Both the position numbers and the translations under genes were made by a program. From contig JAZTXM010000008.1 in NCBI GenBank assembly GCA_045636425.1, forward strand, positions 60,055-124,054: DNA of 64,000 bases, written 5' to 3'. This stretch comes from UMGS1883 sp045636425. Its GTDB lineage: Bacteria > Bacillota > Clostridia > UMGS1883. Positions 25,752-34,110 of this stretch are shown piece after piece; within the stretch, counting starts at the first letter, position 1, and each line of letters starts with the position of its first letter. The notes beneath the pieces were generated by a model that was not told the DNA's origin, did not search any database, and saw only the letters and a list, made by a program, of their open reading frames with translations.

Positions 25752-25975
25752 TTCTTTCCTCCGTAAATTAATTAAATTTTTCTTGATTTTAATTTACGGA
25801 TATGCTAAAATGCAAATAGGGTAGGATTTGCTTTTGCATATCCGTGATTAAGTACATTGGTTAACCGCCCTACGGTTTTCTAATGTACTTTTTCTTTTAC
25901 AATCATAAAACCACCGCCTTTCGAAACATTTGTTCGCTTTTTTGCTATTATATCACAGCAAATGACGAAAATCAA
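25752..25975 (-). promoter_or_regulatory. Structured leader and promoter of toxin cassette 1
   Basis: Minus-strand order: promoter TTGATT, 17 bp, TATAAT (-35 at 25970-25975, -10 at 25947-25952); leader peptide ORF (25880-25906); hairpin 1 (25851-25889, AGTACATT/AATGTACT plus AACCG/CGGTT); hairpin 2 (25796-25845, ACGGATATGC/GCATATCCGT plus GCAAAT/ATTTGC); then CCGTAAATT (25791-25799), which can pair with AATTTACGG (25761-25769) that touches the GGAGG site (25758-25762). The 3' arm of hairpin 2 overlaps CCGTAAATT, so hairpin 2 and the ribosome-site stem cannot both be complete. Region of 346 bp without a larger gene. Confidence 0.7.
25880..25906 (-). CDS. Leader peptide of toxin cassette 1
   Basis: Eight codons, MIVKEKVH then TAG, preceded by AAAGGCGGTGG as ribosome site. 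The 27 nt are identical in cassette 2 (55595-55621), while the flanks have diverged. The last codons form the 5' arm of hairpin 1. Too short to be anything but a leader; translation is inferred. Confidence 0.6.
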   Translation of the reverse strand: MIVKEKVH

Positions 25976-26043
25976 GTCTGCTTTTATCATAATTTTACTT
26001 AAATTATTTTTAGAGGGTTTTAGTTCTAATTTACAAGCGCCTC

Positions 26044-26087
26044 AAAAAAACCCAATCCCTGCTTTAAATCTGCATCGGATTGGGTTT
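26044..26087 (-). terminator. Terminator of mtaB operon
   Basis: AAACCCAATCC and GGATTGGGTTT form an 11-bp stem; on the minus strand seven T follow. Confidence 0.85.
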
Positions 26088-26097
26088 CTAATTATCA

Positions 26098-27384
26098 TTA
26101 TATTATTTCGCCGTATATTCTTCCGTCTTTATATTCCTTGATTTTCACATTTCGGATTTCGCCTGTAAGCTCCTCTGTGCCTTTTGAGTAAATACGCAGG
26201 TAGTTTCCTGCAAGCCCCTCGGCATACTCTCCCTCTGTCTGCTCAAAAAGCACAAAGAGACTTTGCCCGATAAAGCTCTTTTCCACTTCTTTGGCAATCT
26301 CTTCGGTCAAGGCAGTAAGCTTTGCCGCACGTTCTTCGCGGATGCTATGAGGTACTTGCTCCATCCGTGCCGCAACAGTTCCACTTCTCTCGGAATAAGG
26401 GAACACATGCACCTTCAAAAAGCGTGCCTTTTTCACAAATTCCATGGTTTCAAGAAATTCCTCATCACTCTCCCCCGGAAATCCGCAGATAATGTCCGTG
26501 GTAATTCCGCAGTCGGGCATAGCGGTACGGATTCTTGAAATAGTATCAAGGTATTCCTCTGCCGTATACTTTCTGTTCATGCGTTTAAGCACGCTACTGC
26601 TTCCGCTTTGAAGCGATATATGAAAATGTCGGCACATTTTCCTCTCTTCTGCAATGAAATCTATAAACTCATCATCAAAAATGTTTGGTGAAATACTGCT
26701 GAGGCGAACTCTTTCTATTCCCTCAACCTTGCATACTTCTTCTATGGCATTTTTCAGAGTGATTTTATCCTTTAAATCCTTGCCATAGGACGCCACGCTG
26801 ATTCCCGTAAGGACTATTTCGCGAAAGCCTTCCGCTGCCAGCCGGCGTGCTTCCGAGACAATATTTTCAAGTCTTCTGCTTCTCACAGGTCCACGGGCAT
26901 AGGGTACTATGCAGTAGGAGCAGAAATTATCGCACCCGTCCTGAATTTTGATATATGCACGTGTACGTTCTGTCCTACCCTCGCACTCTAATTCCTCGTA
27001 GTCCTTCTCTTTCATAATGTCACAAAGAAGGTCTACATCCTCGCCTTTAATTTTAGCCTCTACAATGCGGCATATATGCAAGCGGTTAGCAGTACCCAGC
27101 ACCACATCCGCCTCAATCATATTCTTTACTTCCTCCGCCTTTGTCTGGGCATAGCATCCCGTTACGGCTACGACCGCATCGGGATTTTGTTTTTTAGCAC
27201 GGCGGATTATCTGCCTGCTCTTTCTCTCTCCTATATTTGTGATGGCACAGGTGTTAATTACATATGCATCGCATTTTTCGGAAAAGCTTCCGATTTCCCA
27301 GCCCGAATCGGCAAAGATTTTTGCATAGCAGTCTATCTCATACTGATTTACTTTACAGCCTAATGCATAGAATGAAACCTTCAT
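26098..27384 (-). CDS. mtaB: tRNA t6A37 methylthiotransferase
   Basis: 428 residues, radical-SAM enzyme that adds the 2-methylthio group to t6A37 of tRNA. The N-terminal UPF0004 domain has GCKVNQYE, NTCAIT and TGCYAQ with three cluster cysteines. The radical-SAM motif is CDNFCSYCIVPYARGPVRSR. A TRAM-like C-terminus follows (about 370-428). The ATG at 27384 overlaps the nudF stop (TGATG) and has GAGGAA 7 nt away. Last gene of a three-gene operon. Confidence 0.92.
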   Translation of the reverse strand: MKVSFYALGCKVNQYEIDCYAKIFADSGWEIGSFSEKCDAYVINTCAITNIGERKSRQIIRRAKKQNPDAVVAVTGCYAQTKAEEVKNMIEADVVLGTANRLHICRIVEAKIKGEDVDLLCDIMKEKDYEELECEGRTERTRAYIKIQDGCDNFCSYCIVPYARGPVRSRRLENIVSEARRLAAEGFREIVLTGISVASYGKDLKDKITLKNAIEEVCKVEGIERVRLSSISPNIFDDEFIDFIAEERKMCRHFHISLQSGSSSVLKRMNRKYTAEEYLDTISRIRTAMPDCGITTDIICGFPGESDEEFLETMEFVKKARFLKVHVFPYSERSGTVAARMEQVPHSIREERAAKLTALTEEIAKEVEKSFIGQSLFVLFEQTEGEYAEGLAGNYLRIYSKGTEELTGEIRNVKIKEYKDGRIYGEII

Positions 27385-27929
27385 CAAATCATTCCTCTGT
27401 TTTTCATCTCATTTACCTTCAAAATCGCAATACAGGTCTTTGCATCTACGATTTCTCCGCTCAGTACCTTGTCAGTGACTTCAGAAAGAGGCACTCTTTC
27501 AAGCTCCATAAATTCATCCTCGTCACGGTTTAAGCTTCCCTCGTACAAATCGGTTGCCAAATACATGTGTACAACCTCTCCGCAAAATCCGGGGGTGGGG
27601 TACATTTTGCCGAGATATGTGTAATTTCTCGCACAATATCCCGTTTCTTCCTCAAGCTCACGCTTTCCGCATTCTAAGGGGTCCTCCCCGTAATGAAGCT
27701 TTCCTGCGGGAATTTCATATGTGTTTGTATCAAAAGGACGGCGGTACTGCCATTCCATAATTATCGTTCCGTCATCAAAAAGAGGTACAACACACACGCC
27801 TCCGGGATGCTCCACAAGCTCTCTCGTAGCAAGATTTCCCGACGGAGTTGTCACCGTGTCAACACGGAGGTTTATTACCTCTCCCTTGAAAATATACTCC
27901 TTTTTTACTGTCTTTTCGCTAAAATCCAT
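27384..27929 (-). CDS. nudF: ADP-ribose pyrophosphatase-type Nudix hydrolase
   Basis: 181 residues. The Nudix box is GKLHYGEDPLECGKRELEEETGY (GX5EX7REUXEEXGU; Gly near residue 76). MEWQYRRPF before it and PTPGFCGEVVHMYLA after it are typical of ADP-ribose hydrolases. The start overlaps the stop of the methyltransferase gene by 1 nt. Role in ADP-ribose clean-up is from the family. Confidence 0.88.
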   Translation of the reverse strand: MDFSEKTVKKEYIFKGEVINLRVDTVTTPSGNLATRELVEHPGGVCVVPLFDDGTIIMEWQYRRPFDTNTYEIPAGKLHYGEDPLECGKRELEEETGYCARNYTYLGKMYPTPGFCGEVVHMYLATDLYEGSLNRDEDEFMELERVPLSEVTDKVLSGEIVDAKTCIAILKVNEMKNRGMI

Positions 27930-29065
27930 TATTCTGCCTCCAGCTTTATAAGTGTCTCCAGCTTGGGAGTAATCCCCAGCATTTTTTTCAGTTCGTAATA
28001 TTCGCGTGTAGCCTTTTTTGCGTTTTTACCGTCTTTAAATGCTTTTATAAGCAAATTTTTCGGGGTTTCCACGGGTGAAATATATTCCTGCGCCGTAACG
28101 GAATATCCCGAAGCTTCAAGAAGCAGACAGCGAAGCGAATCAGTAAGCAAATCCGCCTGCCTTGCCTTGAATATGCCGTGCTTTAAGAGCGGAGCAAACG
28201 GCTCGTAGGAATACTGCCCCAAAAGCTCCTTATGGCAGCAGGGAACGGCAAAGATCGCCTTTGCCCCTGCATTAATTGCCGCACCGATTGCCATATCGGT
28301 AGCCGTATCGCAGGCATGAAGGCTGATAACCACATCGGGTTTTCTTTCAGGGGTATACGTGGTCAAATCCGCTTTCACAAAGGTCATATTGCTATATCCT
28401 AAGTTTTTTGCACTTTTCTTTGAAGCCTCTATAACAATCTCGGAATAGTCAACGCCTGTAACATGGCAGTCCTTTTTAAGCACATCTTTTAAGTAGTAAT
28501 TAAGTGCAAAAGAAAGATAGCTTTTTCCGCAGGCACAGTCGAGTACCTCAATTTTTCCGTCAAGCCTTTTCAGGTAGTCGGCAATAAGCTCCACGAAATG
28601 GTCTATCTGATTATATTTCCGGACCATATCGTTTTTTATTTTTCCGTTCTGCCCCATTATGCCTATTTCCTTGAGCAAAGCGTTTGCTTTGGGAGGAGCT
28701 ATGAGATACTGCCTCTCTCCTACCGTGGCAGTGGTGTTCTTTTCAATGGGGGCAATGTCATCATATTTAAGGGTTACGTTTCTGTCGTCGGCATTTATTA
28801 TTGCATCTGTGCCGCGTTCCTTGTATATAAGCACCATTGCATCGTAATCCTTGGCAATATTCTCAATTTCTTTCCACTCAAAGTCTTTCTTTGTTCCCGA
28901 AAAGGAAAGCACAAGCTTCTCCCCGTCTTTTTTTACGGAAGCAGGAAACTGCTTCGTCCCTGATTTAAAGCTTATGTTCATTTCAATGAAATATTCTCCG
29001 TTACCATAGCGTGCTTTAAGCATCTGAAGGTAAAAGGAGAGTTTATTTATGGAATTTGATTTCAT
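27929..29065 (-). CDS. Class I SAM-dependent methyltransferase (METTL25/Methyltransf_32-like)
   Basis: About 378 residues. The SAM-binding motif is VLDCACGKSYLSFALNYYL; an acidic loop GVDYS follows, and VISLHACDTATD is the DxxH/C-type motif of this group. Then AVPCCHKELLG, typical of the family. The N-terminal 150 residues are a separate domain of unknown job. The ATG at 29065 has AAGGTG 6 nt upstream; the GTG at 29074 lies inside that site. Substrate unknown. First gene of the operon with nudF and mtaB. Confidence 0.8.
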   Translation of the reverse strand: MKSNSINKLSFYLQMLKARYGNGEYFIEMNISFKSGTKQFPASVKKDGEKLVLSFSGTKKDFEWKEIENIAKDYDAMVLIYKERGTDAIINADDRNVTLKYDDIAPIEKNTTATVGERQYLIAPPKANALLKEIGIMGQNGKIKNDMVRKYNQIDHFVELIADYLKRLDGKIEVLDCACGKSYLSFALNYYLKDVLKKDCHVTGVDYSEIVIEASKKSAKNLGYSNMTFVKADLTTYTPERKPDVVISLHACDTATDMAIGAAINAGAKAIFAVPCCHKELLGQYSYEPFAPLLKHGIFKARQADLLTDSLRCLLLEASGYSVTAQEYISPVETPKNLLIKAFKDGKNAKKATREYYELKKMLGITPKLETLIKLEAE

Positions 29066-29088
29066 AGTTATCACCTTATAAGTATTTA

Positions 29089-29131
29089 AAAGAATGTAGG
29101 AGCCGTTTTTTTATCTGCCCCTACATTCTTT
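29089..29131 (-). terminator. Terminator of glmS, REP-like
   Basis: AAAGAATGTAGG and CCTACATTCTTT form a 12-bp stem; on the minus strand T residues follow. The loop with CTGCCCCTAC resembles the REP family A (GTAGGGGCGGAT), so it may be a REP copy used as a terminator. Confidence 0.65.
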
Positions 29132-29178
29132 AATTCAATACGTTATTGGAAAGCAGAATCACTCCGCACTCCGCATTT

Positions 29179-30966
29179 TTATTCTACGGTTACTGATTTT
29201 GCAAGGTTTCTCGGCTTATCAATATCGCATCCGCGGATAAGTGCCGCATAATACGCAAGGTACTGCATGGGAAGTGCACTTACAAGAGGTGCAAACATTT
29301 CATCCACATCGCCTATAACAACCTGGTCGCTGTGTGCACTGATTCTCTTAAGCGAAATCGTAAGCACCTTAGCACCTCTTGAGCGAACCTCTTTGATGTT
29401 ACTGCGTGTGTTAAGATTTACAGCCTCCCTTGTAATAAATGCAACTACGGGAGTATCCTTTTCAATAAGGGCGATTGTGCCGTGCTTAAGCTCGCCTGCG
29501 GCAAAGCCCTCTGCCTGAATATACGAAATTTCCTTTATTTTCAGTGCCGCTTCAAGACATACATAATAGTCGGTGCTTCTGCCAATATAGAAGCAATTAC
29601 GTGTTGTTGCAAAAAACTCCTTTGAAAGCTCGTGGAAAAGCTCGCGGTTGTTGCAAAGGCTTTCCATAACTGTTGCCGTCTTTGCAAGCTCGTACTTAAT
29701 ATTCATGGGAGAATCGGAAAGAGCGTTTGCAAGCACAGCCAGTACTGCCATCTGTGCAGTATATGCCTTTGTAGATGCAACTGCAATTTCAGGACCTGCA
29801 TGAAGAATCATTGTATGGTCTGATTCTCTGGAAAGAGTAGATCCTTTTACGTTGGTAATTGTGAGGCACTTGTGGCCCATCTCTTTTACCTTTACAAGCA
29901 CTGCACGGCTGTCTGCCGTCTCACCGCTCTGAGAGATAAAGATGAAGAAAGGCTTCTTTGAAAGCAGAGGCATGTTATGAACAAATTCACTGGCAATATA
30001 GCTCATTGTGGGGATTTTTGCAAGCTGTTCTATATAGGTCTGCCCTACAAGGCCTGCATGATAACTCGTTCCGCAGGCAATAATATAAATTCTGTCACTT
30101 GCCTTGATGTCCTTTATAATGTCCTTATCCACAACAAGATTTCCCTCTTCATCAGAATACTGCTGCATAATTCTGCGGATAACAAGGGGCTGCTCCTCGA
30201 TTTCCTTAAGCATGAAATGAGGATATGTTCCCTTTTCGGTATCGGAAACGTCAATTTCCGCATGGAAAGAATCACGCTCCACCTTTTTTGAGTATGATGT
30301 ATAAATTTCAATGCTGTCACGTGTGATTACCGCAAATTCCTTATCATGAATTTCATAGAATGTATCTGTATTTGCAATCATTGCCATGGCATCTGAGCCA
30401 ATCATATTGAATCCGTCTCCCTTACCAACAAGGAGGGGGGACTTATTCTTTACGGCATAGATTGTATTCATATCTTCCTTGTCAATAATTGCAAGGGCAA
30501 AAGATCCTTCAAGCTCGCCTATAATATGTGCAATTGCAACCTTGACATCCTTATCCTCTTTAATAAACTTCTCAAGAAGATGCACAATTACCTCAGTATC
30601 TGTATCACTGTTAAATTTAACGCCCTCAAGATACTGCTTTCTGAGTGCTGCTTCGTTTTCAATAATTCCGTTATGTACCAGTGTAAAGCGGCTTGAGGCA
30701 TGAGGATGTGCATTGTTTTCTGTGGGCTTACCATGGGTTGCCCATCTGGTGTGACCTATACCGATGGTTTCAGGCATTTTCTTGCCTCCATCTGTCTTTT
30801 TTATAAGATTCTCAAGCTTACCCACAGCCTTATGAAGCTGTACCTTGCCATTTTCAGCTACGGCTATACCTGCTGAATCGTAGCCTCTGTACTCAAGCTT
30901 GGAAAGCCCCTCAAGAAGAATGGGAGCCGCATTTTTGTTACCTATATATCCAACTATTCCGCACAT
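29179..30966 (-). CDS. glmS: Glutamine--fructose-6-phosphate aminotransferase
   Basis: 595 residues. The mature N-terminal cysteine is in MCGIVGYIG, so the ATG at 30966 with AAGGAAG upstream is the real start. The glutaminase domain has YRGYDSAG and GHTRWATHGKPTENNAHPH. Two SIS domains follow (CGTSYHAGLV; FISQSGETADSRAVL), ending KSVTVE. It makes glucosamine-6-phosphate for cell-wall precursors. No glmS ribozyme signature was seen in the 5' region; a simple promoter is present. Confidence 0.95.
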   Translation of the reverse strand: MCGIVGYIGNKNAAPILLEGLSKLEYRGYDSAGIAVAENGKVQLHKAVGKLENLIKKTDGGKKMPETIGIGHTRWATHGKPTENNAHPHASSRFTLVHNGIIENEAALRKQYLEGVKFNSDTDTEVIVHLLEKFIKEDKDVKVAIAHIIGELEGSFALAIIDKEDMNTIYAVKNKSPLLVGKGDGFNMIGSDAMAMIANTDTFYEIHDKEFAVITRDSIEIYTSYSKKVERDSFHAEIDVSDTEKGTYPHFMLKEIEEQPLVIRRIMQQYSDEEGNLVVDKDIIKDIKASDRIYIIACGTSYHAGLVGQTYIEQLAKIPTMSYIASEFVHNMPLLSKKPFFIFISQSGETADSRAVLVKVKEMGHKCLTITNVKGSTLSRESDHTMILHAGPEIAVASTKAYTAQMAVLAVLANALSDSPMNIKYELAKTATVMESLCNNRELFHELSKEFFATTRNCFYIGRSTDYYVCLEAALKIKEISYIQAEGFAAGELKHGTIALIEKDTPVVAFITREAVNLNTRSNIKEVRSRGAKVLTISLKRISAHSDQVVIGDVDEMFAPLVSALPMQYLAYYAALIRGCDIDKPRNLAKSVTVE

Positions 30967-31006
30967 AAACATCTTCCTTTCAGTTAACAATAATCCTACA
31001 AAATAT

Positions 31007-31035
31007 ATCATACCATATTATACATCAGATTTCAA
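31007..31035 (-). promoter_or_regulatory. Promoter of glmS
   Basis: Minus strand TTGAAA, 17 bp, TATGAT (-10 at 31007-31012, -35 at 31030-31035), about 40 bp before the ATG. Confidence 0.7.
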
Positions 31036-31188
31036 TTGTTTTTTGCATCGTTTTACATTATAGTTTTCAGATAATCATATTTGCGGACATTCTTTCGGAA
31101 TATTTTTGGTATTTTTGAAAAAAACAGTAGATTTTTCTGTCTGTTTCCATTATAATAATATTATTCAGAAAAAGAAAGGGTGATTACT

Positions 31189-31671
31189 ATGAAAAACAAA
31201 ATCTTATCGCTACTTGAATCGGACAGCCGTCTGACTTCATCCAAAATTGCGATTATGCTTGGTATAGAGGAGGGTGAAGTGAAGGCCGCCATAAAGGAGC
31301 TGGAAGATGAAAATGTCATCCTTGGCTATAAAACCATTATAAACTGGGAGCTGGCAGGCAAGGAAACCACCACTGCCAACATTGAAATTAAGCTTACTCC
31401 TCAGCGTGGTGGCGGCTTCGATACCGTTGCCGAGCGTATTTACAAATTTCCGCAGGTAAAATCCGTTACGCTTATGTCAGGTGCGTATGACCTTCTGGTA
31501 ACTGTTGAAGGAAAAAGTTTAAAAGAGGTTGCAATGTTTGTCTCGGAAAGGCTTGCCCCAATGGAAAGTGTCGTTTCCACTGCAACTCACTTTGAGCTTA
31601 AGACCTATAAAAAGGACGGAATTTTCTTCACCGAAAAGGAAGAGGATAACCGGGAGGTTATCAGCATATGA
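31189..31671 (+). CDS. Lrp/AsnC-family regulator
   Basis: 160 residues. An N-terminal helix-turn-helix (RLTSSKIAIMLGIEEGEVKA) is followed by an Lrp-type ligand domain with VKSVTLMSGAYDLLVTVEG. The ATG at 31189 lies 8 nt from AAAGGGTGAT; the GTG at 31180 lies inside that site. It overlaps the aminotransferase gene by 4 bp (ATGA), so it probably controls that operon in response to an amino acid. A TATAAT at 31151-31156 is the likely -10; the -35 is poor. Confidence 0.85.
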   Translation: MKNKILSLLESDSRLTSSKIAIMLGIEEGEVKAAIKELEDENVILGYKTIINWELAGKETTTANIEIKLTPQRGGGFDTVAERIYKFPQVKSVTLMSGAYDLLVTVEGKSLKEVAMFVSERLAPMESVVSTATHFELKTYKKDGIFFTEKEEDNREVISI

Positions 31672-32843
31672 TGGATTATTCAAAATTAATATCGGAAAGT
31701 ATTTCTTCCCTTGCTCCCAGCGGCATCCGAAAGTTTTTTGACGTTGCCGCAGAAATGAAGGATGTAATATCCTTAGGAGTTGGCGAGCCTGACTTCGTTA
31801 CTCCCTGGGTTGTGAGAGAAGCAGGTATTTATTCCCTTGAAAAAGGACGCACCCACTACAGTGCAAACAGCGGTCTTGTAGAGCTCAGAAACGAAATTTG
31901 CACATATCTTATGAGAAAATATGCCCTCCGCTACAATCCAAAAACCGAAACTCTTGTTACCGTAGGTGGAAGCGAGGCTATTGACCTTCTTATCCGCACA
32001 ATTATCTCACCGGGGGACGAGGTTCTGATTCCCGAGCCGTGCTTCGTTTGTTATAAGCCCTGTACAATTATGGCGGGAGGTACTCCCGTTACAATTCAGA
32101 CGGAGGAAAAGGATAATTTTAAATTGACCGCTGAAAAGCTGATTGAAAAAATCACGCCCAAATCAAAGCTTCTTATTCTTCCCTTCCCCAATAATCCTAC
32201 GGGGGCAGTAATGGAAAGAGAGGACCTCGAAAAAATTGCAAAGGTTGTAAAGGAACATAATCTCTTTGTCCTTTCGGATGAAATTTATGGTGAGCTTACC
32301 TATACGGGAAAGCCCCATGTCCCCTTTGCCGCAATAGAGGATATGTGGGAAAGGACGGTTACCGTAAACGGATTCAGTAAGGCATTTGCAATGACGGGGT
32401 GGCGACTTGGCTACGCCTGCGGTCCCGAGCCTGTTATAAAGCAGATGACGAAAATTCATCAGTACGCAATCATGTGTGCACCCACAACAAGTCAGTATGC
32501 GGCTATTGAAGCAATGCGAAGCTGTGATGATGATGTTGAATACATGCGTAGTGAATACGACCACCGCCGCAGGGTGATGGTGAGCGGCTTCCGCGAAATG
32601 GGGCTTAGCTGTTTCGAGCCTCTCGGTGCATTCTACGTATTCCCCAATATAAGTGCCACGGGACTTACCAGCGAGGAATTTGCTACAAAGCTTCTTTATG
32701 AAAAGAAGGTAGCCGTAGTACCCGGCACAGCCTTTGGCGAAAGCGGTGAAGGCTTTATCCGCTGCAGTTATGCTTACAGCATAAAGAATATCGAAAAAGC
32801 ACTTGAAAGAATAGGCGAATTTGTATCCGAACACATAAGATAA
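31668..32843 (+). CDS. PLP-dependent class I/II aminotransferase (aromatic/aspartate type)
   Basis: 391 residues, cytoplasmic. Motifs are ISLGVGEPDFVTPW, NPTGAVM, LSDEIYGEL, the PLP-lysine site NGFSKAFAMTGWRLGY and RCSYAYS with the carboxylate-binding Arg. The family includes patA-like and aromatic aminotransferases; the exact amino donor is not shown. It is coupled to the Lrp gene upstream. It ends inside a 60-bp palindrome shared with the convergent gene. Confidence 0.88.
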   Translation: MMDYSKLISESISSLAPSGIRKFFDVAAEMKDVISLGVGEPDFVTPWVVREAGIYSLEKGRTHYSANSGLVELRNEICTYLMRKYALRYNPKTETLVTVGGSEAIDLLIRTIISPGDEVLIPEPCFVCYKPCTIMAGGTPVTIQTEEKDNFKLTAEKLIEKITPKSKLLILPFPNNPTGAVMEREDLEKIAKVVKEHNLFVLSDEIYGELTYTGKPHVPFAAIEDMWERTVTVNGFSKAFAMTGWRLGYACGPEPVIKQMTKIHQYAIMCAPTTSQYAAIEAMRSCDDDVEYMRSEYDHRRRVMVSGFREMGLSCFEPLGAFYVFPNISATGLTSEEFATKLLYEKKVAVVPGTAFGESGEGFIRCSYAYSIKNIEKALERIGEFVSEHIR

Positions 32844-32894
32844 AATAATGGCTGTAAAAAGTTTAAACTTTTTACAGCCATTATTTTATCTTAT
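32835..32894. terminator. 60-bp perfect palindrome, bidirectional terminator
   Basis: Two 30-bp arms, ATAAGATAAAATAATGGCTG... and its exact complement, meet with no loop (centre between 32864 and 32865). Both convergent genes end inside it: each reads ATA AGA TAA (Ile-Arg-stop). T-rich tails on both strands make it a terminator in both directions. Confidence 0.85.
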
Positions 32895-33266
32895 CTCATA
32901 ACCGCCTTTTATCATAATAAGGCAGTTTGTTAAGGCTTTTACGCCTCTTCCGTCATTTACGGGAACGATGAGAAGGTGATTTCCCTGTACCTCTATACCG
33001 TCGGCAAGGTCATAGCCCATGGTAACGTCACTTACGCCGCCCTTCTGAGTTCCGATAATGGTGCATTCTCCCTGACGGAGAATCATTTCCGTTCCGGCCT
33101 GCCCGTACACACTTTTCCCCTGCGGAACCTCCACAACGTTAAAGCGTGTCATCTGCTCAAGATAGCTTTTAGTCACAAGAGGATCCTCATTTGTACCCGG
33201 CTGTGCGGCATATGCCGCCGCAAATACGCCTATAGCACTTAAGATAATCGCCAATGTTTTTTTCAT
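32886..33266 (-). CDS. Conserved secreted protein of unknown function
   Basis: 126 residues. A signal peptide (MKKTLAIILSAIGVFAAAYA) ends near the AYAAQ site. The mature part has DPLVTKSYLEQM, VVEVPQGKSVYG, GTEMILRQGE and NHLLIVPVNDGRG with GGYEI at the end. I recognise this family as widespread and uncharacterised in Firmicutes. It follows mazF on the same strand by 25 bp. Confidence 0.7.
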   Translation of the reverse strand: MKKTLAIILSAIGVFAAAYAAQPGTNEDPLVTKSYLEQMTRFNVVEVPQGKSVYGQAGTEMILRQGECTIIGTQKGGVSDVTMGYDLADGIEVQGNHLLIVPVNDGRGVKALTNCLIMIKGGYEIR

Positions 33267-33290
33267 TCGTAACACAATCCTTTCATTATG

Positions 33291-33638
33291 TTATTCCACC
33301 AAGCCGAAGCTGACGGAAATAGCATCATTAACCTTTATCATTTGCAGTTCATCTAATTTACCGATTTTCTCCCGAAGCCGCTGTTTGTCAATTGTTCTGA
33401 CCTGTTCAAGAAGTATCACACTGTCACGGCTTAAGCCATACTTCTGTGCATCAAGCTCAATATGGGTGGGAAGCTTTGCCTTATTAATCTTACTGGTTAT
33501 TGCCGCCGCAATAACAGTAGGACTGTACTTATTCCCCACGTCATTCTGAACTACCAGCACAGGTCTTATACCACCTTGCTCCGAGCCTACAACGGGACTT
33601 AAATCAGCATAAAAAATATCACCGCGTTTTACAATCAA
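33291..33638 (-). CDS. mazF: MazF/NdoA-type endoribonuclease toxin
   Basis: 115 residues, PemK/MazF fold. MIVKRGDIFYADLSPVVGSE, GGIRPVLVVQNDVGN and the TIDKQRL motif are typical of the chromosomal NdoA class, which cleaves single-stranded RNA. Key Arg in GGIRPVL and Thr/Ser in AAITSK are present. It follows its antitoxin by 24 bp. Confidence 0.92.
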   Translation of the reverse strand: MIVKRGDIFYADLSPVVGSEQGGIRPVLVVQNDVGNKYSPTVIAAAITSKINKAKLPTHIELDAQKYGLSRDSVILLEQVRTIDKQRLREKIGKLDELQMIKVNDAISVSFGLVE

Positions 33639-33662
33639 ATTTCATTCCTCCGATGAAGGGAT

Positions 33663-33941
33663 TTAATCTTCCCCCAAATATTTCTCGTAGATTTCACATG
33701 CATTTTCATCGGATAACAGAGATTCCCGGGCAAGATCAAGATTTATCTCACCCATTTCCAGATATCCCTTTTTCATTTGTTCCTTTAATTCAATTTTCTT
33801 TCTTTCATCGACATACTGCTTTACTGCCAACGCCATGAGTTCACTCCGTGACCGATTAAGTGTCAAGGCAATCTTATCCATCTCCTCAACCAATAAATCG
33901 GGCAATGTGACAGATATTTTGCGATTTGTCCAAAGTTTCAT
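33663..33941 (-). CDS. mazE: MazE/NdoAI-type ribbon-helix-helix antitoxin
   Basis: 92 residues. The N-terminal ribbon-helix-helix (KISVTLPDLLVEEMDKIA, then RSRSELMALAVKQYVD) binds DNA as a dimer; the acidic C-terminus should wrap the toxin. The start has GGGAGGG 7 nt upstream. It sits after nnr, a neighbourhood common in Firmicutes. Confidence 0.88.
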   Translation of the reverse strand: MKLWTNRKISVTLPDLLVEEMDKIALTLNRSRSELMALAVKQYVDERKKIELKEQMKKGYLEMGEINLDLARESLLSDENACEIYEKYLGED

Positions 33942-33975
33942 CTGACATGCCCTCCCTTACAGCAAATATATGTCT

Positions 33976-34004
33976 ATTATACTATATTTTCGGTCGGAGG
34001 TCAA
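33976..34004 (-). promoter_or_regulatory. Promoter of mazEF
   Basis: Minus strand TTGACC, 17 bp, TATAAT (-10 at 33976-33981, -35 at 33999-34004). Further upstream an imperfect hairpin (34041-34073, ATTGTG..TGCAT/ATGCA..CACAAT) may end the nnr transcript. Confidence 0.8.
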
Positions 34005-34110
34005 ATGTAACTTATTCCAAAGCTATGTAGTTTCTGAAAGATTGTGCATCTACACCTTCATTATGCACACAATTCCTTTAACTGATACAATAAAAACAAA
34101 TTTTAGTGTA

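Noticed and set aside
30967..31180. glmS ribozyme upstream of glmS
   Set aside because: The conserved ribozyme core was not seen; the 5' region is short after a standard promoter and AT-rich without the expected pseudoknot segments.
33291..33941. mazEF as an unusual acquired toxin system
   Set aside because: Order, promoter and sequence match the common chromosomal NdoAI-NdoA pair of Firmicutes beside nnr; ordinary.
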